From contig JAPOHD010000008.1 of assembly GCA_026671195.1 (NCBI GenBank), positions 1-64,000 of the forward strand: 64,000 nucleotides of DNA, written 5' to 3'. The notes beneath the pieces are model-generated. The model was not told where the DNA came from. It was given only the letters and a program-made list of their open reading frames with translations, and did not search any database. Within the stretch, counting starts at the first letter, position 1; each line of letters opens with the position of its first letter. The position numbers were made by a program, and so were the translations under genes. Below are positions 26,208 through 36,471 of the stretch, piece by piece. The stretch is from Draconibacterium aestuarii (lineage in GTDB: Bacteria > Bacteroidota > Bacteroidia > Bacteroidales > Prolixibacteraceae).

Positions 26208-27980
26208 ATGGCTACTACAGGAAAAGTTTCAGGAATTATTGCCAACCTCGTCATTGTTAAGGTTGACGGCCCGGTTTCGCAAAACGAAATCTGTTACATC
26301 AACCATGTCGGTGTAAAACTTATGGCCGAGGTAATCCGCATTGGTTCGAAAAATGCATACATACAGGTATTTGAAAGCACCCGCGGCTTAAAGACAGGAT
26401 CCGGTGTAGAGTTTACTGGGCACATGCTCGAAGCCACACTAGGACCGGGAATCCTTTCGAAAAACTTCGATGGACTGCAACACGACCTGGATAAAATGGA
26501 CGGTATTTTCCTGCAAAAAGGCGATTACACGCATCCTTTGGAAGTAGATAAACTGTGGTCGTTTAAACCTTTGGCTAAAATTGGAGATGAAGTGGAAGCC
26601 GGATCATGGTTGGGCGAAGTGACTGAAAACTGGATCCCGCACAAAATAATGGTTCCTTTCGCATTCACCGGCGATTTTAAAGTAAAAGAAATAAATGCCG
26701 TAGGCGAGTATAAAATTTACGATACCATTGCTGTGCTGGAAGATAAAAACGGGCAAGAGCATAAAGTAAGTATGGTGCAAAGATGGCCGGTTAAAATTCC
26801 AATCAGAACTTTCAAGGAAAAACCGCGTCCTTTTGATTTCCTGGAAACCGGAATTCGCGTAATCGACAGTTTAAATCCGATAGTTGAAGGTGGTACCGGT
26901 TTTATTCCCGGCCCGTTTGGAACAGGTAAAACAGTACTGCAACATGCCCTGATGAAACAAGCCGAAGCCGATATGATTGTTGTTGCAGCCTGCGGCGAAC
27001 GCGCCAACGAGGTGGTAGAGATTTTTGCCGAATTTCCGAAGTTGGACGATCCGCGTACCGGACGAAAATTAATGGAACGCACCACTATTATTGCCAACAC
27101 ATCGAACATGCCGGTGGCAGCTCGCGAAGCATCGGTTTATACGGCCATGACCATTGCTGAATATTACCGATCGATGGGATTAAAAATTCTCTTGCTTGCC
27201 GATTCTACCTCGCGGTGGGCACAGGCTTTGCGCGAAATGTCGAACCGAATGGAAGAACTTCCGGGGCCGGATGCTTTCCCGATGGATTTACCGGCTATTA
27301 TTTCCAATTTTTATGCCCGCGCAGGTTTTGTCTATCTGACTAACGGGAAAACCGGATCGGTAACGTTCATCGGAACAGTTTCGCCGGCGGGTGGGAACTT
27401 AAAAGAACCGGTTACCGAAGCCACAAAAAAAGCGGCACGATGTTTTTATTCACTCTCGCAAAACCGTGCCGACAGTAAACGTTATCCGGCCATCGATGCA
27501 GTTGACAGTTACTCGAAATACCTGGAATACCCCGAGTTTATCGAATTTGTAGAAAAAACCGTGGCTCCAAATTGGGTCGATAATATATTAAAGGCGAAAA
27601 ATATCCTCATTCGTGGACGTGAAGCATACGAGCAAATCAATATCCTTGGTGACGACGGTGTCCCCATCAACTACCACGAAATATTCTGGAAATCGGAGAT
27701 CATCGATTTTGTGATCTTACAACAAGATGCTTTTGATAAAATTGATGCATCTACACCAATTGAACGACAGAAATACATGATGGAAAAGGTTCTTGCTCTC
27801 GCTGACACACACTTTGAGTTTGAAAATTTCGAGGAAGTAAATCCTTATTTCAAACGAATAATTAATGTTTTCAAACAAATGAATTACTCGGAGTTTCAAT
27901 CTGAAAAATTTAAAAAATTTGAGAGTGAACTACAAGATATAGTAAAAGAAAAAGCAGTTGTTGAAGTTGAACAAAGCTAA
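26208..27980 (+). CDS. ntpA: V-type ATP synthase subunit A (catalytic)
   Basis: Catalytic nucleotide-binding subunit, 590 aa. Walker A is GPFGTGKT at 235-242. CGERANE with the conserved Glu follows near 265, then the Walker B type KILLLADSTSRWAQALRE. The A-type insertion between the N-terminal barrel and the nucleotide domain is present (about 110-200), which separates it from F-type beta. Acts as hexamer A3B3 with the next gene. Confidence 0.97.
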   Translation: MATTGKVSGIIANLVIVKVDGPVSQNEICYINHVGVKLMAEVIRIGSKNAYIQVFESTRGLKTGSGVEFTGHMLEATLGPGILSKNFDGLQHDLDKMDGIFLQKGDYTHPLEVDKLWSFKPLAKIGDEVEAGSWLGEVTENWIPHKIMVPFAFTGDFKVKEINAVGEYKIYDTIAVLEDKNGQEHKVSMVQRWPVKIPIRTFKEKPRPFDFLETGIRVIDSLNPIVEGGTGFIPGPFGTGKTVLQHALMKQAEADMIVVAACGERANEVVEIFAEFPKLDDPRTGRKLMERTTIIANTSNMPVAAREASVYTAMTIAEYYRSMGLKILLLADSTSRWAQALREMSNRMEELPGPDAFPMDLPAIISNFYARAGFVYLTNGKTGSVTFIGTVSPAGGNLKEPVTEATKKAARCFYSLSQNRADSKRYPAIDAVDSYSKYLEYPEFIEFVEKTVAPNWVDNILKAKNILIRGREAYEQINILGDDGVPINYHEIFWKSEIIDFVILQQDAFDKIDASTPIERQKYMMEKVLALADTHFEFENFEEVNPYFKRIINVFKQMNYSEFQSEKFKKFESELQDIVKEKAVVEVEQS

Positions 27981-27990
27981 AATTAAAAGA

Positions 27991-29325
27991 ATGGAAACTA
28001 CAGCTTTTCAAAAAATACATACAAAGATTGACCAAATAACAAAGGCCACATGTACGTTACATGCCAGCGGAATCGGGAACGAGGAAATGGCACTGGTAAA
28101 CGATCGGTTGGCACAAGTTGTAAAAATTGAGGGCGACCTGGTTACACTACAAATTTTTTCCGGCACAGAAGGTATTCCAACCAATGCAGAAGTTGTGTTT
28201 CTGGGTCATGCCCCGCAACTTGCCGTTAGCGACGAATTAAGCGGAAGATTTTTCAATGCCTACGGTCAACCCATTGATGGAGGTCCGGAGGTTGACGGAA
28301 ATATGGTGGAAATCGGCGGTCCGTCGGTAAATCCGGTGCGCCGTAAGCAACCGTCGGAATTAATTGCAACGGGTATAGCCGGTATCGACTTAAACAACAC
28401 GCTGGTTACCGGTCAGAAAATACCTTTTTTTGCCGATCCAGACCAACCTTACAACCAGGTAATGGCAATGGTTGCGCTTCGTGCAAAAGCCGATAAAATT
28501 ATCCTTGGAGGAATGGGGATAACCAACGACGACTACCTCTTCTTTAAAAATGTTTTTGAAAATGCAGGGGCCATCGACCGGATCATAAGTTTTGTCAACA
28601 CCACGGAAAATCCTCCTGTTGAACGGCTTTTGGTTCCTGATATGGCCTTAACCGCTGCCGAATATTTTGCTGCAGAGAAAAACCAAAGTGTACTGGTTCT
28701 GTTAACCGACATGACACTTTATGCTGATGCTTTAAGTATCGTTTCCAATCGTATGGATCAAATTCCGTCAAAAGACAGTATGCCCGGTTCGTTGTACAGC
28801 GATTTGGCCAAACTTTACGAAAAAGCGGTCCAGTTTCCCGAAGGTGGTTCGATAACCATTATTGCAGTAACCACACTCTCGGGTGGCGACATTACACACG
28901 CCATCCCCGACAACACCGGATACATTACCGAAGGACAATTATTCCTGCGCAAAGACACCGACATTGGTAAAGTGATCATCGATCCTTTCAGAAGCCTGTC
29001 GCGCTTAAAACAACTGGTTATCGGCAAAAAAACCCGCGAAGATCACCCACAGGTAATGAACACGGCCATCCGTTTGTATGCCGACGCTGCCAATGCAAAA
29101 ACCAAGATTGAAAATGGTTTCGACCTTACCGATTACGACAAACGAACAATGAGCTTTGCAAAAGAATACTCTGAAAAATTGTTGGCCATTGATATCAATA
29201 TTGAAATTGATACGATGATCGACACTGCCTGGAAACTTTTCAACAAATACTTTTCACCTGCCGAAACCGGCATTAAAGCTGAACTGGTTGAAAAATACGG
29301 AAAACAAAATACGGAAAACACTTAA
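27991..29325 (+). CDS. ntpB: V-type ATP synthase subunit B
   Basis: Non-catalytic nucleotide-type subunit of the A3B3 head, about 444 aa. The P-loop is absent, with VTGQKIPFFADPDQPYN in its place, and VLVLLTDMTLYADALSIVSNRMDQIPSKD is the conserved subunit B region that includes the arginine-side interface. The frame begins at 27958 inside the end of subunit A, but I chose the ATG at 27991 because METTAFQKIHTKID gives the usual N-terminus and a clean 10-bp gap. Confidence 0.96.
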   Translation: METTAFQKIHTKIDQITKATCTLHASGIGNEEMALVNDRLAQVVKIEGDLVTLQIFSGTEGIPTNAEVVFLGHAPQLAVSDELSGRFFNAYGQPIDGGPEVDGNMVEIGGPSVNPVRRKQPSELIATGIAGIDLNNTLVTGQKIPFFADPDQPYNQVMAMVALRAKADKIILGGMGITNDDYLFFKNVFENAGAIDRIISFVNTTENPPVERLLVPDMALTAAEYFAAEKNQSVLVLLTDMTLYADALSIVSNRMDQIPSKDSMPGSLYSDLAKLYEKAVQFPEGGSITIIAVTTLSGGDITHAIPDNTGYITEGQLFLRKDTDIGKVIIDPFRSLSRLKQLVIGKKTREDHPQVMNTAIRLYADAANAKTKIENGFDLTDYDKRTMSFAKEYSEKLLAIDINIEIDTMIDTAWKLFNKYFSPAETGIKAELVEKYGKQNTENT

Positions 29326-29336
29326 ATGGATTAATC

Positions 29337-30455
29337 ATGGAAAATCAATTAATTACACTTTTACGCATTACAACACCCAACCTCGGGAGTTTTGTAAAAG
29401 ACAAACTGGAATCGCACGGGATTGAGGTATTTTTCACAAACGAAGGTTTATCGAAGAGTGACACATACAACCCAAACGAGGTACTGTTAAAAGTGAAGGC
29501 CAAACACACCGAAAAAGCGATTGAAATAATCTTGCGTATTCACAAGGATTACGATTTAGATAAGATAAAAGAGGACAGTGGTTTTTCTGATTTGAAAAAA
29601 ATCCTTGTTCCGGTAAAACTTAGTGAAGACTGCATTGAGTTGTGTCACTATGCGATGAGCCTTGCCAGAAAAACGAAAGCCGAAGTAAAACTGCTTTATG
29701 TTTATGCCGACCCCACTATAAACGAACCCGACCGTCATACTACATCGTGGGAAAAATATGTTCGAATGGAATTGCAGGAAGCGTTTAATAAAGCACAACT
29801 CAAACTGGTGAATTTTAGCCGCGACCTGAAGAAACATATTCCCAAAGAACTATTCGATGATGTAAAAATCCACTACCGCATGCTAAAAGGAACACCGGTG
29901 AATGTAATTACCGAAGCTTGCAAACGCTATCATCCGGATGTGATTTTAATGGGGACCAAAGCAAAACGAAAAGAAGACGGCGAATTTTATGGTAAAACCA
30001 TGGTAAAGGTTATTGAAGCAACACATTATCCGGTATTGGCAGTACCTGTTTCGGCCACTTTTAAAGGAAAAGAAAAGATAAATGTGATGTACGCTACCAA
30101 TTTTTACGATGCTGATAATACATCCTTAAACAAACTTCTGGAGATTTTAAAGGCTTTCGATAAAAAGATTCATTGCGTGCATATCGACTTGCATGATGAC
30201 CCTCATCATCAGGAGAAAGTTGACGAACTAAATAAAATGCTGGCCGAACAATACAGCGAACATAACATAAAATGTGTTCTTTTTGAGAGCGACAACCTCG
30301 TAAATGGTTTCGATAACTTTATTACAGCAAACGACATTGATATTATTTCCATATCGAAAGTTAGACACTCGGCATTTTATAAAATGTTTCATTCCGATTT
30401 ATCGATACGATTGGTGACAACCAGAAATGTTCCGATTCTGATCTTTCCCGTTTAA
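29337..30455 (+). CDS. Universal stress protein with extra N-terminal domain
   Basis: A 372-aa protein inside the V-ATPase operon. Residues 1-75 resemble the DUF2007 type signal-transducing fold (LLRITTPNLGSFVKDKLESHGI, here split in two helices and strands). Residues about 86-240 are a full Usp domain (KKILVPVKLS ... VILMGTKAKR, with a GKTMVKVIEATHYPVLAVP end) and about 245-372 a second, more diverged Usp. It is 11 bp after subunit B and 51 bp before D, so it is a structural part of the operon. Its function there is not known. Confidence 0.85.
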   Translation: MENQLITLLRITTPNLGSFVKDKLESHGIEVFFTNEGLSKSDTYNPNEVLLKVKAKHTEKAIEIILRIHKDYDLDKIKEDSGFSDLKKILVPVKLSEDCIELCHYAMSLARKTKAEVKLLYVYADPTINEPDRHTTSWEKYVRMELQEAFNKAQLKLVNFSRDLKKHIPKELFDDVKIHYRMLKGTPVNVITEACKRYHPDVILMGTKAKRKEDGEFYGKTMVKVIEATHYPVLAVPVSATFKGKEKINVMYATNFYDADNTSLNKLLEILKAFDKKIHCVHIDLHDDPHHQEKVDELNKMLAEQYSEHNIKCVLFESDNLVNGFDNFITANDIDIISISKVRHSAFYKMFHSDLSIRLVTTRNVPILIFPV

Positions 30456-30506
30456 CTCCTCTTTCTGATACTGGGATTATTGAATAATAACTAAAAAAAG
30501 AAGAAT

Positions 30507-31112
30507 TTGACCATAAAGTTTCAATATAACAAAACAGCCCTGCAAAGTCTGAACAAGCAACTCAACATTCGACTTAAGGCACTTCCTACGCTAAAAAACA
30601 AGGAGGCAGCCTTACGTTTGGAGGTAAAAAAGGCAAAAGACAAAACTTCGGATCTGGAGAAAAAACTGAAACTTAAAATCAGCTCAAATAATGAGTCGCT
30701 GGGTTTGTGGAACGAATATATTCCGAAACTGCTTACTATTAGCACGGTAAAAACAGCGGCGAAAAAAATAGCCGGAGTTTCGGTTCCTGTAATGCAGGAA
30801 ATTCTTTTTCATGAAGAGGAATTCAGCCTTTTTGATAAACCCAAATGGTTTCCCAAAGGAATTGAATTTTTAAAAGAACTGGCCATTATTGTTACCGAAA
30901 AAGAGATTTTCAATAGAAAAATGGCATTGCTCGATTTTGCCCGAAGAAAGACAACTCAAAAAGTAAATCTGTATGAAAAAGTTCAGATTCCGGATTACGA
31001 AGATGCCATCAGAAAAATAAAGCGCTTTTTGGAAGATGAGGAAAACCTGTCGAAATCGGCACAGAAGATTGTAAAAAAACGTCAGCAAAAACAAAAAGAA
31101 TTGGTTGCATGA
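30507..31112 (+). CDS. ntpD: V-type ATP synthase subunit D
   Basis: Central rotor stalk subunit, 201 aa and almost entirely helical: an N-terminal helix (FQYNKTALQSLNKQLNIRLK) and a C-terminal helix (RRKTTQKVNLYEKVQIPDYE) that would form the antiparallel coiled coil. Translation must start at TTG at 30507: an in-frame stop lies at 30492, and the next in-frame ATG is about 100 codons downstream. The gene overlaps subunit I by the ATGA at 31109-31112. Confidence 0.92.
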   Translation: MTIKFQYNKTALQSLNKQLNIRLKALPTLKNKEAALRLEVKKAKDKTSDLEKKLKLKISSNNESLGLWNEYIPKLLTISTVKTAAKKIAGVSVPVMQEILFHEEEFSLFDKPKWFPKGIEFLKELAIIVTEKEIFNRKMALLDFARRKTTQKVNLYEKVQIPDYEDAIRKIKRFLEDEENLSKSAQKIVKKRQQKQKELVA

Positions 31113-32899
31113 TTGTACCGATGTTAAAATATACGTTTCTGGTGTTCCATAGGGAATACAAAAGCTTTCTGAAGAAAATACAGGAACTTGGAGTAGTACA
31201 TGTGGCTAAAAAAGACCTTGAAATTTCGGATGAGATTAGAGCAAAATATGCAGAAATAAATGCTTGCGAGAATACAATTCTGTTTCTGAAAAGAAGAGAA
31301 ATTGAACAGAATGACGTGGAAAATCAGTTAAACGAATCAGAAATCATTCAGGATATCTTTCAAAAACAGAAAGAAGAGGAAGACCTTGAAACGAAATTAG
31401 AGGAAACAATAAAGCTTCACGACAGAGTACAACACTGGGGTGATTTCTCGCCTGAACTGATTGATAAACTAAACACAGAAAATATTCACCTGCGCTTCTT
31501 TTCGGTGAACAGAAAAAAGTATGCGGAACTGCAAAAAAAAGGTTTTTATGTTGAAATTATAAGCGAACAAGGTAGCCAGCTTTTCGTCGTTCTTATTCAA
31601 ACAGGAGATGACCTAACCGAAATTGATGCTGAAGAATTACAGCTTCCTAAAGTTCCGTACACACAACTGGAAAAACAAATATCCGACCTGCAAAACAAAA
31701 TTAAAACGATCAATTCATTTTTCGATGAGTATGCCGCCACATCCATCGCAAAACTCCAAAGATATAAAGCGGAACTGATCGATGTCTTAAAATTTGACAC
31801 CGTAATTTTAAACACCTCAAAACAGGCCGAAAATAAACTAATGGTACTGGAAGGTTGGGTTCCAAAATCAAAAAAAACAGCGCTCAATCAATTTTTAGAA
31901 AATCACGGGATTTTATATGTTGCTACCAAAGCCACACCCCGCGATGATATTCCGGTAATGCTGCAAAACAACCGTTTTAGCCGCTTGTTTGAACCCATTG
32001 GCACAATGTTCTCACTACCCGATTATTCAGAAATGGATTTGACTGTATTTTTTGCCCCATTCTTTATGCTGTTTTTTGGATTCTGTTTGGGCGATGCGGG
32101 TTATGGACTCCTGTTTTTTGTTGGTGCAGGAATATACAAACTAAAGGCAGCAAAAAAAATTAAACCTTACCTCACACTGATACAGCTACTTGGTGTAGCA
32201 ACCATAATTTTCGGAACCATTTCGGGTACTTTGTTTGGCATTAATTTAATCGAGACTGAAATTTCGTTAACCGACAATGTACGTGGTCTTTTTTTAAATC
32301 CCGATAAAATGTTTACACTCTCGCTAATTCTGGGAGGTATACAAATTATATTCGGGCTCTTTATTCGCGCTGCCAATCAAACCAAACAGTTTGGTTTTCA
32401 GTATGCACTTTCCACGGTGGGCTGGTTAGCACTTATTATCGGAAGTGTTGTTTATTTCCTGCTTGTTCAGGCCGAAATAATTAAGGCCAACAAAACCATC
32501 CTGTACGCAATTCTTGGTGTTGGCGGATTTTTTGTTCTGTTTTTCAGCGATCCGAGCGTGAATGTATTTGCACGCATTGGCAAAGGTGTTTGGGATATTT
32601 ACTCAACAGTTACCGGAATATTTGGCGACCTGTTATCGTACATCCGCTTATTTGCGTTGGGACTTTCAAGTGCAATTTTGGGTTTTGTAATTAATGATAT
32701 TGGCTTACAGATTCTAGGTTCTTCAAAAATTCTGGGCCCGGTTTTCTTTGCAATCTTTCTTATTCTTGGGCACACGTTAAATATACTGATTTCGTCGTTG
32801 GGATCGTTTGTGCACCCCATGCGTTTAACCTTTGTTGAATTCTACAAAAATGCAGGTTTTAAAGGTGGAGGCAAAGAATACGAACCATTTAAGAAGTGA
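31109..32899 (+). CDS. ntpI: V-type ATP synthase subunit I (membrane stator)
   Basis: The 596-aa a/I subunit that forms the ion half-channels. The N-terminal half (about 1-310) is soluble with long helices. The C-terminal half has about eight membrane segments, starting at FFAPFFMLFFGFCLGDAGYG and including LLSYIRLFALGLSSA near residue 512, which carries the essential channel Arg. The start at 31109 is supported by the ATGA overlap with subunit D and by the usual MIVPM start of the family. Confidence 0.95.
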   Translation: MIVPMLKYTFLVFHREYKSFLKKIQELGVVHVAKKDLEISDEIRAKYAEINACENTILFLKRREIEQNDVENQLNESEIIQDIFQKQKEEEDLETKLEETIKLHDRVQHWGDFSPELIDKLNTENIHLRFFSVNRKKYAELQKKGFYVEIISEQGSQLFVVLIQTGDDLTEIDAEELQLPKVPYTQLEKQISDLQNKIKTINSFFDEYAATSIAKLQRYKAELIDVLKFDTVILNTSKQAENKLMVLEGWVPKSKKTALNQFLENHGILYVATKATPRDDIPVMLQNNRFSRLFEPIGTMFSLPDYSEMDLTVFFAPFFMLFFGFCLGDAGYGLLFFVGAGIYKLKAAKKIKPYLTLIQLLGVATIIFGTISGTLFGINLIETEISLTDNVRGLFLNPDKMFTLSLILGGIQIIFGLFIRAANQTKQFGFQYALSTVGWLALIIGSVVYFLLVQAEIIKANKTILYAILGVGGFFVLFFSDPSVNVFARIGKGVWDIYSTVTGIFGDLLSYIRLFALGLSSAILGFVINDIGLQILGSSKILGPVFFAIFLILGHTLNILISSLGSFVHPMRLTFVEFYKNAGFKGGGKEYEPFKK

Positions 32900-32922
32900 A
32901 AAATTGAAATATGAGATAGTAA

Positions 32923-33396
<474 letters not shown>

Positions 33397-33453
33397 GAGT
33401 GCACTTAACAAATGGCAACTTTATTTTATATTCCAATTTGAATGTTAATATAA

Positions 33454-33481
33454 AAGAGCCGCCACTTTTGTGACAGCTCTT
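33454..33481. terminator. Stem-loop between convergent operons
   Basis: AAGAGC (33454-33459) and GCTCTT (33476-33481) with inner CAC/GTG pairs lie between the end of the V-ATPase operon and the end of the rhamnose operon. The T tail is modest on both strands. Confidence 0.5.
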
Positions 33482-33511
33482 CATTAAAATATTGAAAGAT
33501 CACTAATCTAA

Positions 33512-34807
33512 CTATCCTAAAAATTTCTTTCTTAAATCTTCTACCTGCTCATCGTTAATCGGAACCAGTGTCCCGAGGGAAGCTCCCATAGTTAACGATT
33601 TGGCGCTAAATTCAGCCACTTCCAGCTTATCAAATGTACCCAGCAATTTATCGCCGGTTACAAGAACCGAGTCGTTATTAATAATTACGGCAGGTGTATT
33701 TTTCGATAACGTTTCCAGAATTGTTTCTTCGCCGGCAAAGTGCGATCCAAAAGGTACGTTCGGAATATCTTGTAAAAAAATCCAGCTTTCAGGAATAGTA
33801 CGTACATCAATTTTTTCGTCGGTTACACTGTAGGCCATCAAATATGGTGTTTGTGTAAGAATAATTGAATTGATATGTGGATATCGTTTATAAATCTCCT
33901 GATGTAACCAGGTTGAACGACTTGGTATTTTCCCGGGTTCACGTTTCCCGTCTTTAATCTGAACGATATCTTTCAACTGAATATCCCATCGCGCCACGTT
34001 GGTTGGTGTAATCAAAAAATCGTTGTCCTTCCAACGAACCGAAACTGTTCCGTACGAACTGATCATTAATCCCTGATCGCAGGCGCGCAAAACAATGCGC
34101 TGAATCTGTTCCCGAATGGCTCTTTCATCCGATGGATAACTTACCTTTTTCATTTCAGGCAACAACCTTGGAATCTGGTTTTCAAAATCATCAATCTGCG
34201 CATCAGTAAGGTATCTTGGTGTGCCAATTGTACTTCCGTTGATTAAAGTGCGTGCACAAAATTCCATGGTCTCAAAACGTTGATAGGCGTCGCTCAAATC
34301 AGCACCACCGACAACCGTTCCGTGGTTTTCCATGATTACGGCATTCACTCCCTTTTCAAATTCATCGGCAATTACATCGCCCAACTCGTTACTTCCGGGC
34401 AAAGCATAAGGAGCGTAACCAATTGGCCCGCATACATGTTTTGCCTGCGGAATAACATTTGTATCGGGTATTTGCCGAACAATGCTAAAAGAAACCAGCG
34501 CCGGCGGGTGGGCATGAATGACCGCTTTTATTTCAGGGCGGCATTTATAAATCGCAATGTGAAACGGATATTCCGACGATGGTTTGTGTTTCCCCTCAAT
34601 CGTACCATCTTTGCGCACACAAACAATGTCTGATGCACGCAACGTTCCCTTGTCGATTGCCGATGGAGTTACCCATACATCGCCGTTATCATCAATCACT
34701 GAAATATTTCCACCTGAAGTTGTGGTCAATCCACTTCGATAAATCTTGTCGATAATCATCGTAATCTGATCGCGTGGATGCATCCATTTTGTGTTTAACT
34801 TTCTCAT
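33512..34807 (-). CDS. rhaD: Tandem class II aldolase, predicted rhamnulose-1-phosphate aldolase
   Basis: Last step of rhamnose breakdown: L-rhamnulose-1-phosphate to dihydroxyacetone phosphate and L-lactaldehyde. The 431-aa protein has two class II aldolase/adducin domains. The first (about 10-205) has the zinc ligands His98 and His100 in HAHP and His162 in ENHGTVVGG, with acidic Glu79. In the second (about 230-425) the matching positions read LTQTP and NDSVLVTG, so the metal site is lost. Single-domain aldolases of this class are half as long. Assignment to rhamnulose-1-phosphate rests on its place at the end of the rha operon. Confidence 0.82.
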   Translation of the reverse strand: MRKLNTKWMHPRDQITMIIDKIYRSGLTTTSGGNISVIDDNGDVWVTPSAIDKGTLRASDIVCVRKDGTIEGKHKPSSEYPFHIAIYKCRPEIKAVIHAHPPALVSFSIVRQIPDTNVIPQAKHVCGPIGYAPYALPGSNELGDVIADEFEKGVNAVIMENHGTVVGGADLSDAYQRFETMEFCARTLINGSTIGTPRYLTDAQIDDFENQIPRLLPEMKKVSYPSDERAIREQIQRIVLRACDQGLMISSYGTVSVRWKDNDFLITPTNVARWDIQLKDIVQIKDGKREPGKIPSRSTWLHQEIYKRYPHINSIILTQTPYLMAYSVTDEKIDVRTIPESWIFLQDIPNVPFGSHFAGEETILETLSKNTPAVIINNDSVLVTGDKLLGTFDKLEVAEFSAKSLTMGASLGTLVPINDEQVEDLRKKFLG

Positions 34808-34825
34808 TTCACTCTATAATTTATT

Positions 34826-36187
34826 TTAGCCTATTAATCCTAAATCCAGTTTCGAAACATCCGCATCTTTAAGAACATCGGCGATAACCAGAGCCGCTCC
34901 CAGGGCACTTGAATTATCAATTTCGGAAATCAGTACTTTTTTTGCAGGGAAAGCTTCTTTTAACAAGTTAATAAATATCTCGTTACGGGCAAACCCCCCG
35001 GAGATATATAACGTTTCAGTTTCGTCGTTAGCCGGAATTACCAAATGTATTGCCTTCACGCATAAAGCTGTCAAATCAATCATTAGCTTGGTATAAGCCG
35101 CCTCGTAGGTGTCAAAGATACTCAAATCAACCGTTTCCAGCCCTGCTTCAAAACTCTCCTTTCCATTAGGGAAATATACCGACTTACCCGGGTATTGATA
35201 TGAAATTATTTTTACCAGTTCATTATCATTTCGTACACTTTTGAACTTATCTCCGGAAACCTCAAAATGTTTGGCCAGTTTTTCGGCCCAAACCTCGTGG
35301 AAATGCCCCATAAACAAACGCGACGATTTTACCTGCACTTTATTTGGCGTTAAAAAACACAGACAGTCCTGTTCCAACTGAACGGCAGTTAATGGTTCCG
35401 GATTAAAAGGATTCATATTTACACACCAGGTTCCGGTTGAAACCAAAATAAATTTATCGGAACTCGCCTTTAAATAAGGAGCCAACGAAGCCGAACTATC
35501 GTGAATTCCGGTTCCCACCTGAATCTCTTTTTTGAAAATCTTGGCCGGGAAAACCATATCGTTTGTAATTGGTGCAGGCAACGAAATGCCTTTGTCGGCA
35601 ACCCACTGGTGATATTGCATTTTATCGAAATCCCACATGAAAGTATGACACCCAATTGAAGTAGGTTCCGAAACAATTTCATTGGTTAACGAATACGACA
35701 AATATTGCGGAAAATGCAAAATTGAAGCTGCCCTATTAAACACTTCCGGTTTTTCCTTTTTAAGCCACAGGGTTTGAATTCCTGAGTTCAACAACAGTCC
35801 TAATGCAGGACTGGCAGTTTTCCGACAAAACTCATCTTTGCCTCCATATTCAGCAAAAAGCTCTTCTGTAATTGAAGTTGATATTTCCTTCAAATAATTA
35901 TAAACCGGCGTTAATGTTATCCCGTTTTCATCTAAAAACATTAATGATGCGCCATATGTAGAGAAATTAACACCTACAAGATCAAATTCCCCGTTTGTAA
36001 TAATTTCGGCAAGTGTTTTAGAAATCCACGCAGTAATCAGATCAATATCATCGCATTCAAATCCATCGTCGTCCTGCACTACCGGAAATTTTTCTTCGTG
36101 TTGATAGACAACCTTAAAATTATTGTCAAAAAGTAATATCTTTTTATTGGTTTTACCAATATCAAAAACCGCAATTACTTGCTTCAT
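34826..36187 (-). CDS. rhaB: Rhamnulokinase
   Basis: An FGGY-family kinase that phosphorylates L-rhamnulose. The N-terminal phosphate loop is FDIGKTNKK near residues 8-16, and the C-terminal ATPase motif YISGGFARNEIFINLL is near 400. I chose the ATG at 36187 (MKQVIAVFDIGKT) since the frame upstream to 36217 adds only a hydrophobic stub. It is 18 bp upstream of the aldolase gene and separated from rhaA by 284 bp containing a long stem-loop. Kinase subfamily is inferred from gene context. Confidence 0.9.
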   Translation of the reverse strand: MKQVIAVFDIGKTNKKILLFDNNFKVVYQHEEKFPVVQDDDGFECDDIDLITAWISKTLAEIITNGEFDLVGVNFSTYGASLMFLDENGITLTPVYNYLKEISTSITEELFAEYGGKDEFCRKTASPALGLLLNSGIQTLWLKKEKPEVFNRAASILHFPQYLSYSLTNEIVSEPTSIGCHTFMWDFDKMQYHQWVADKGISLPAPITNDMVFPAKIFKKEIQVGTGIHDSSASLAPYLKASSDKFILVSTGTWCVNMNPFNPEPLTAVQLEQDCLCFLTPNKVQVKSSRLFMGHFHEVWAEKLAKHFEVSGDKFKSVRNDNELVKIISYQYPGKSVYFPNGKESFEAGLETVDLSIFDTYEAAYTKLMIDLTALCVKAIHLVIPANDETETLYISGGFARNEIFINLLKEAFPAKKVLISEIDNSSALGAALVIADVLKDADVSKLDLGLIG

Positions 36188-36396
36188 TTTAATAAATTTG
36201 ATCGGATTAAAAAACAAGTTATACTTACATCTGCCTTTCCCGACTGTTAACCATTCGAACTAATATTTTTTGAATAATTATACAATAAGATCATGCTTTT
36301 CAATCATTCACACCCAGGCAAATATCACTGTCTCTTATTCAATATTAATTGTTTGATGAACTTCGAACGAAGTCCTTTTTCGGGGATTAGAACAGG

Positions 36397-36450
36397 AAAA
36401 TTCTCCTTGTCTCAATACTTCATCCAATAAAGCACGAGACAAGGGAATTT
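36397..36450 (-). terminator. Intercistronic stem-loop between rhaA and rhaB
   Basis: CCTTGTCTC (36405-36413) pairs with GAGACAAGG (36436-36444), extended on the outside by AAATTC/GAATTT, around a 22-nt loop. In the minus-strand transcript it lies just after the rhaA stop, where it may attenuate or process the mRNA rather than end it completely, since rhaB and rhaD follow. Confidence 0.6.
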
Positions 36451-36471
36451 TTAGAATCTATTAACCTAATA

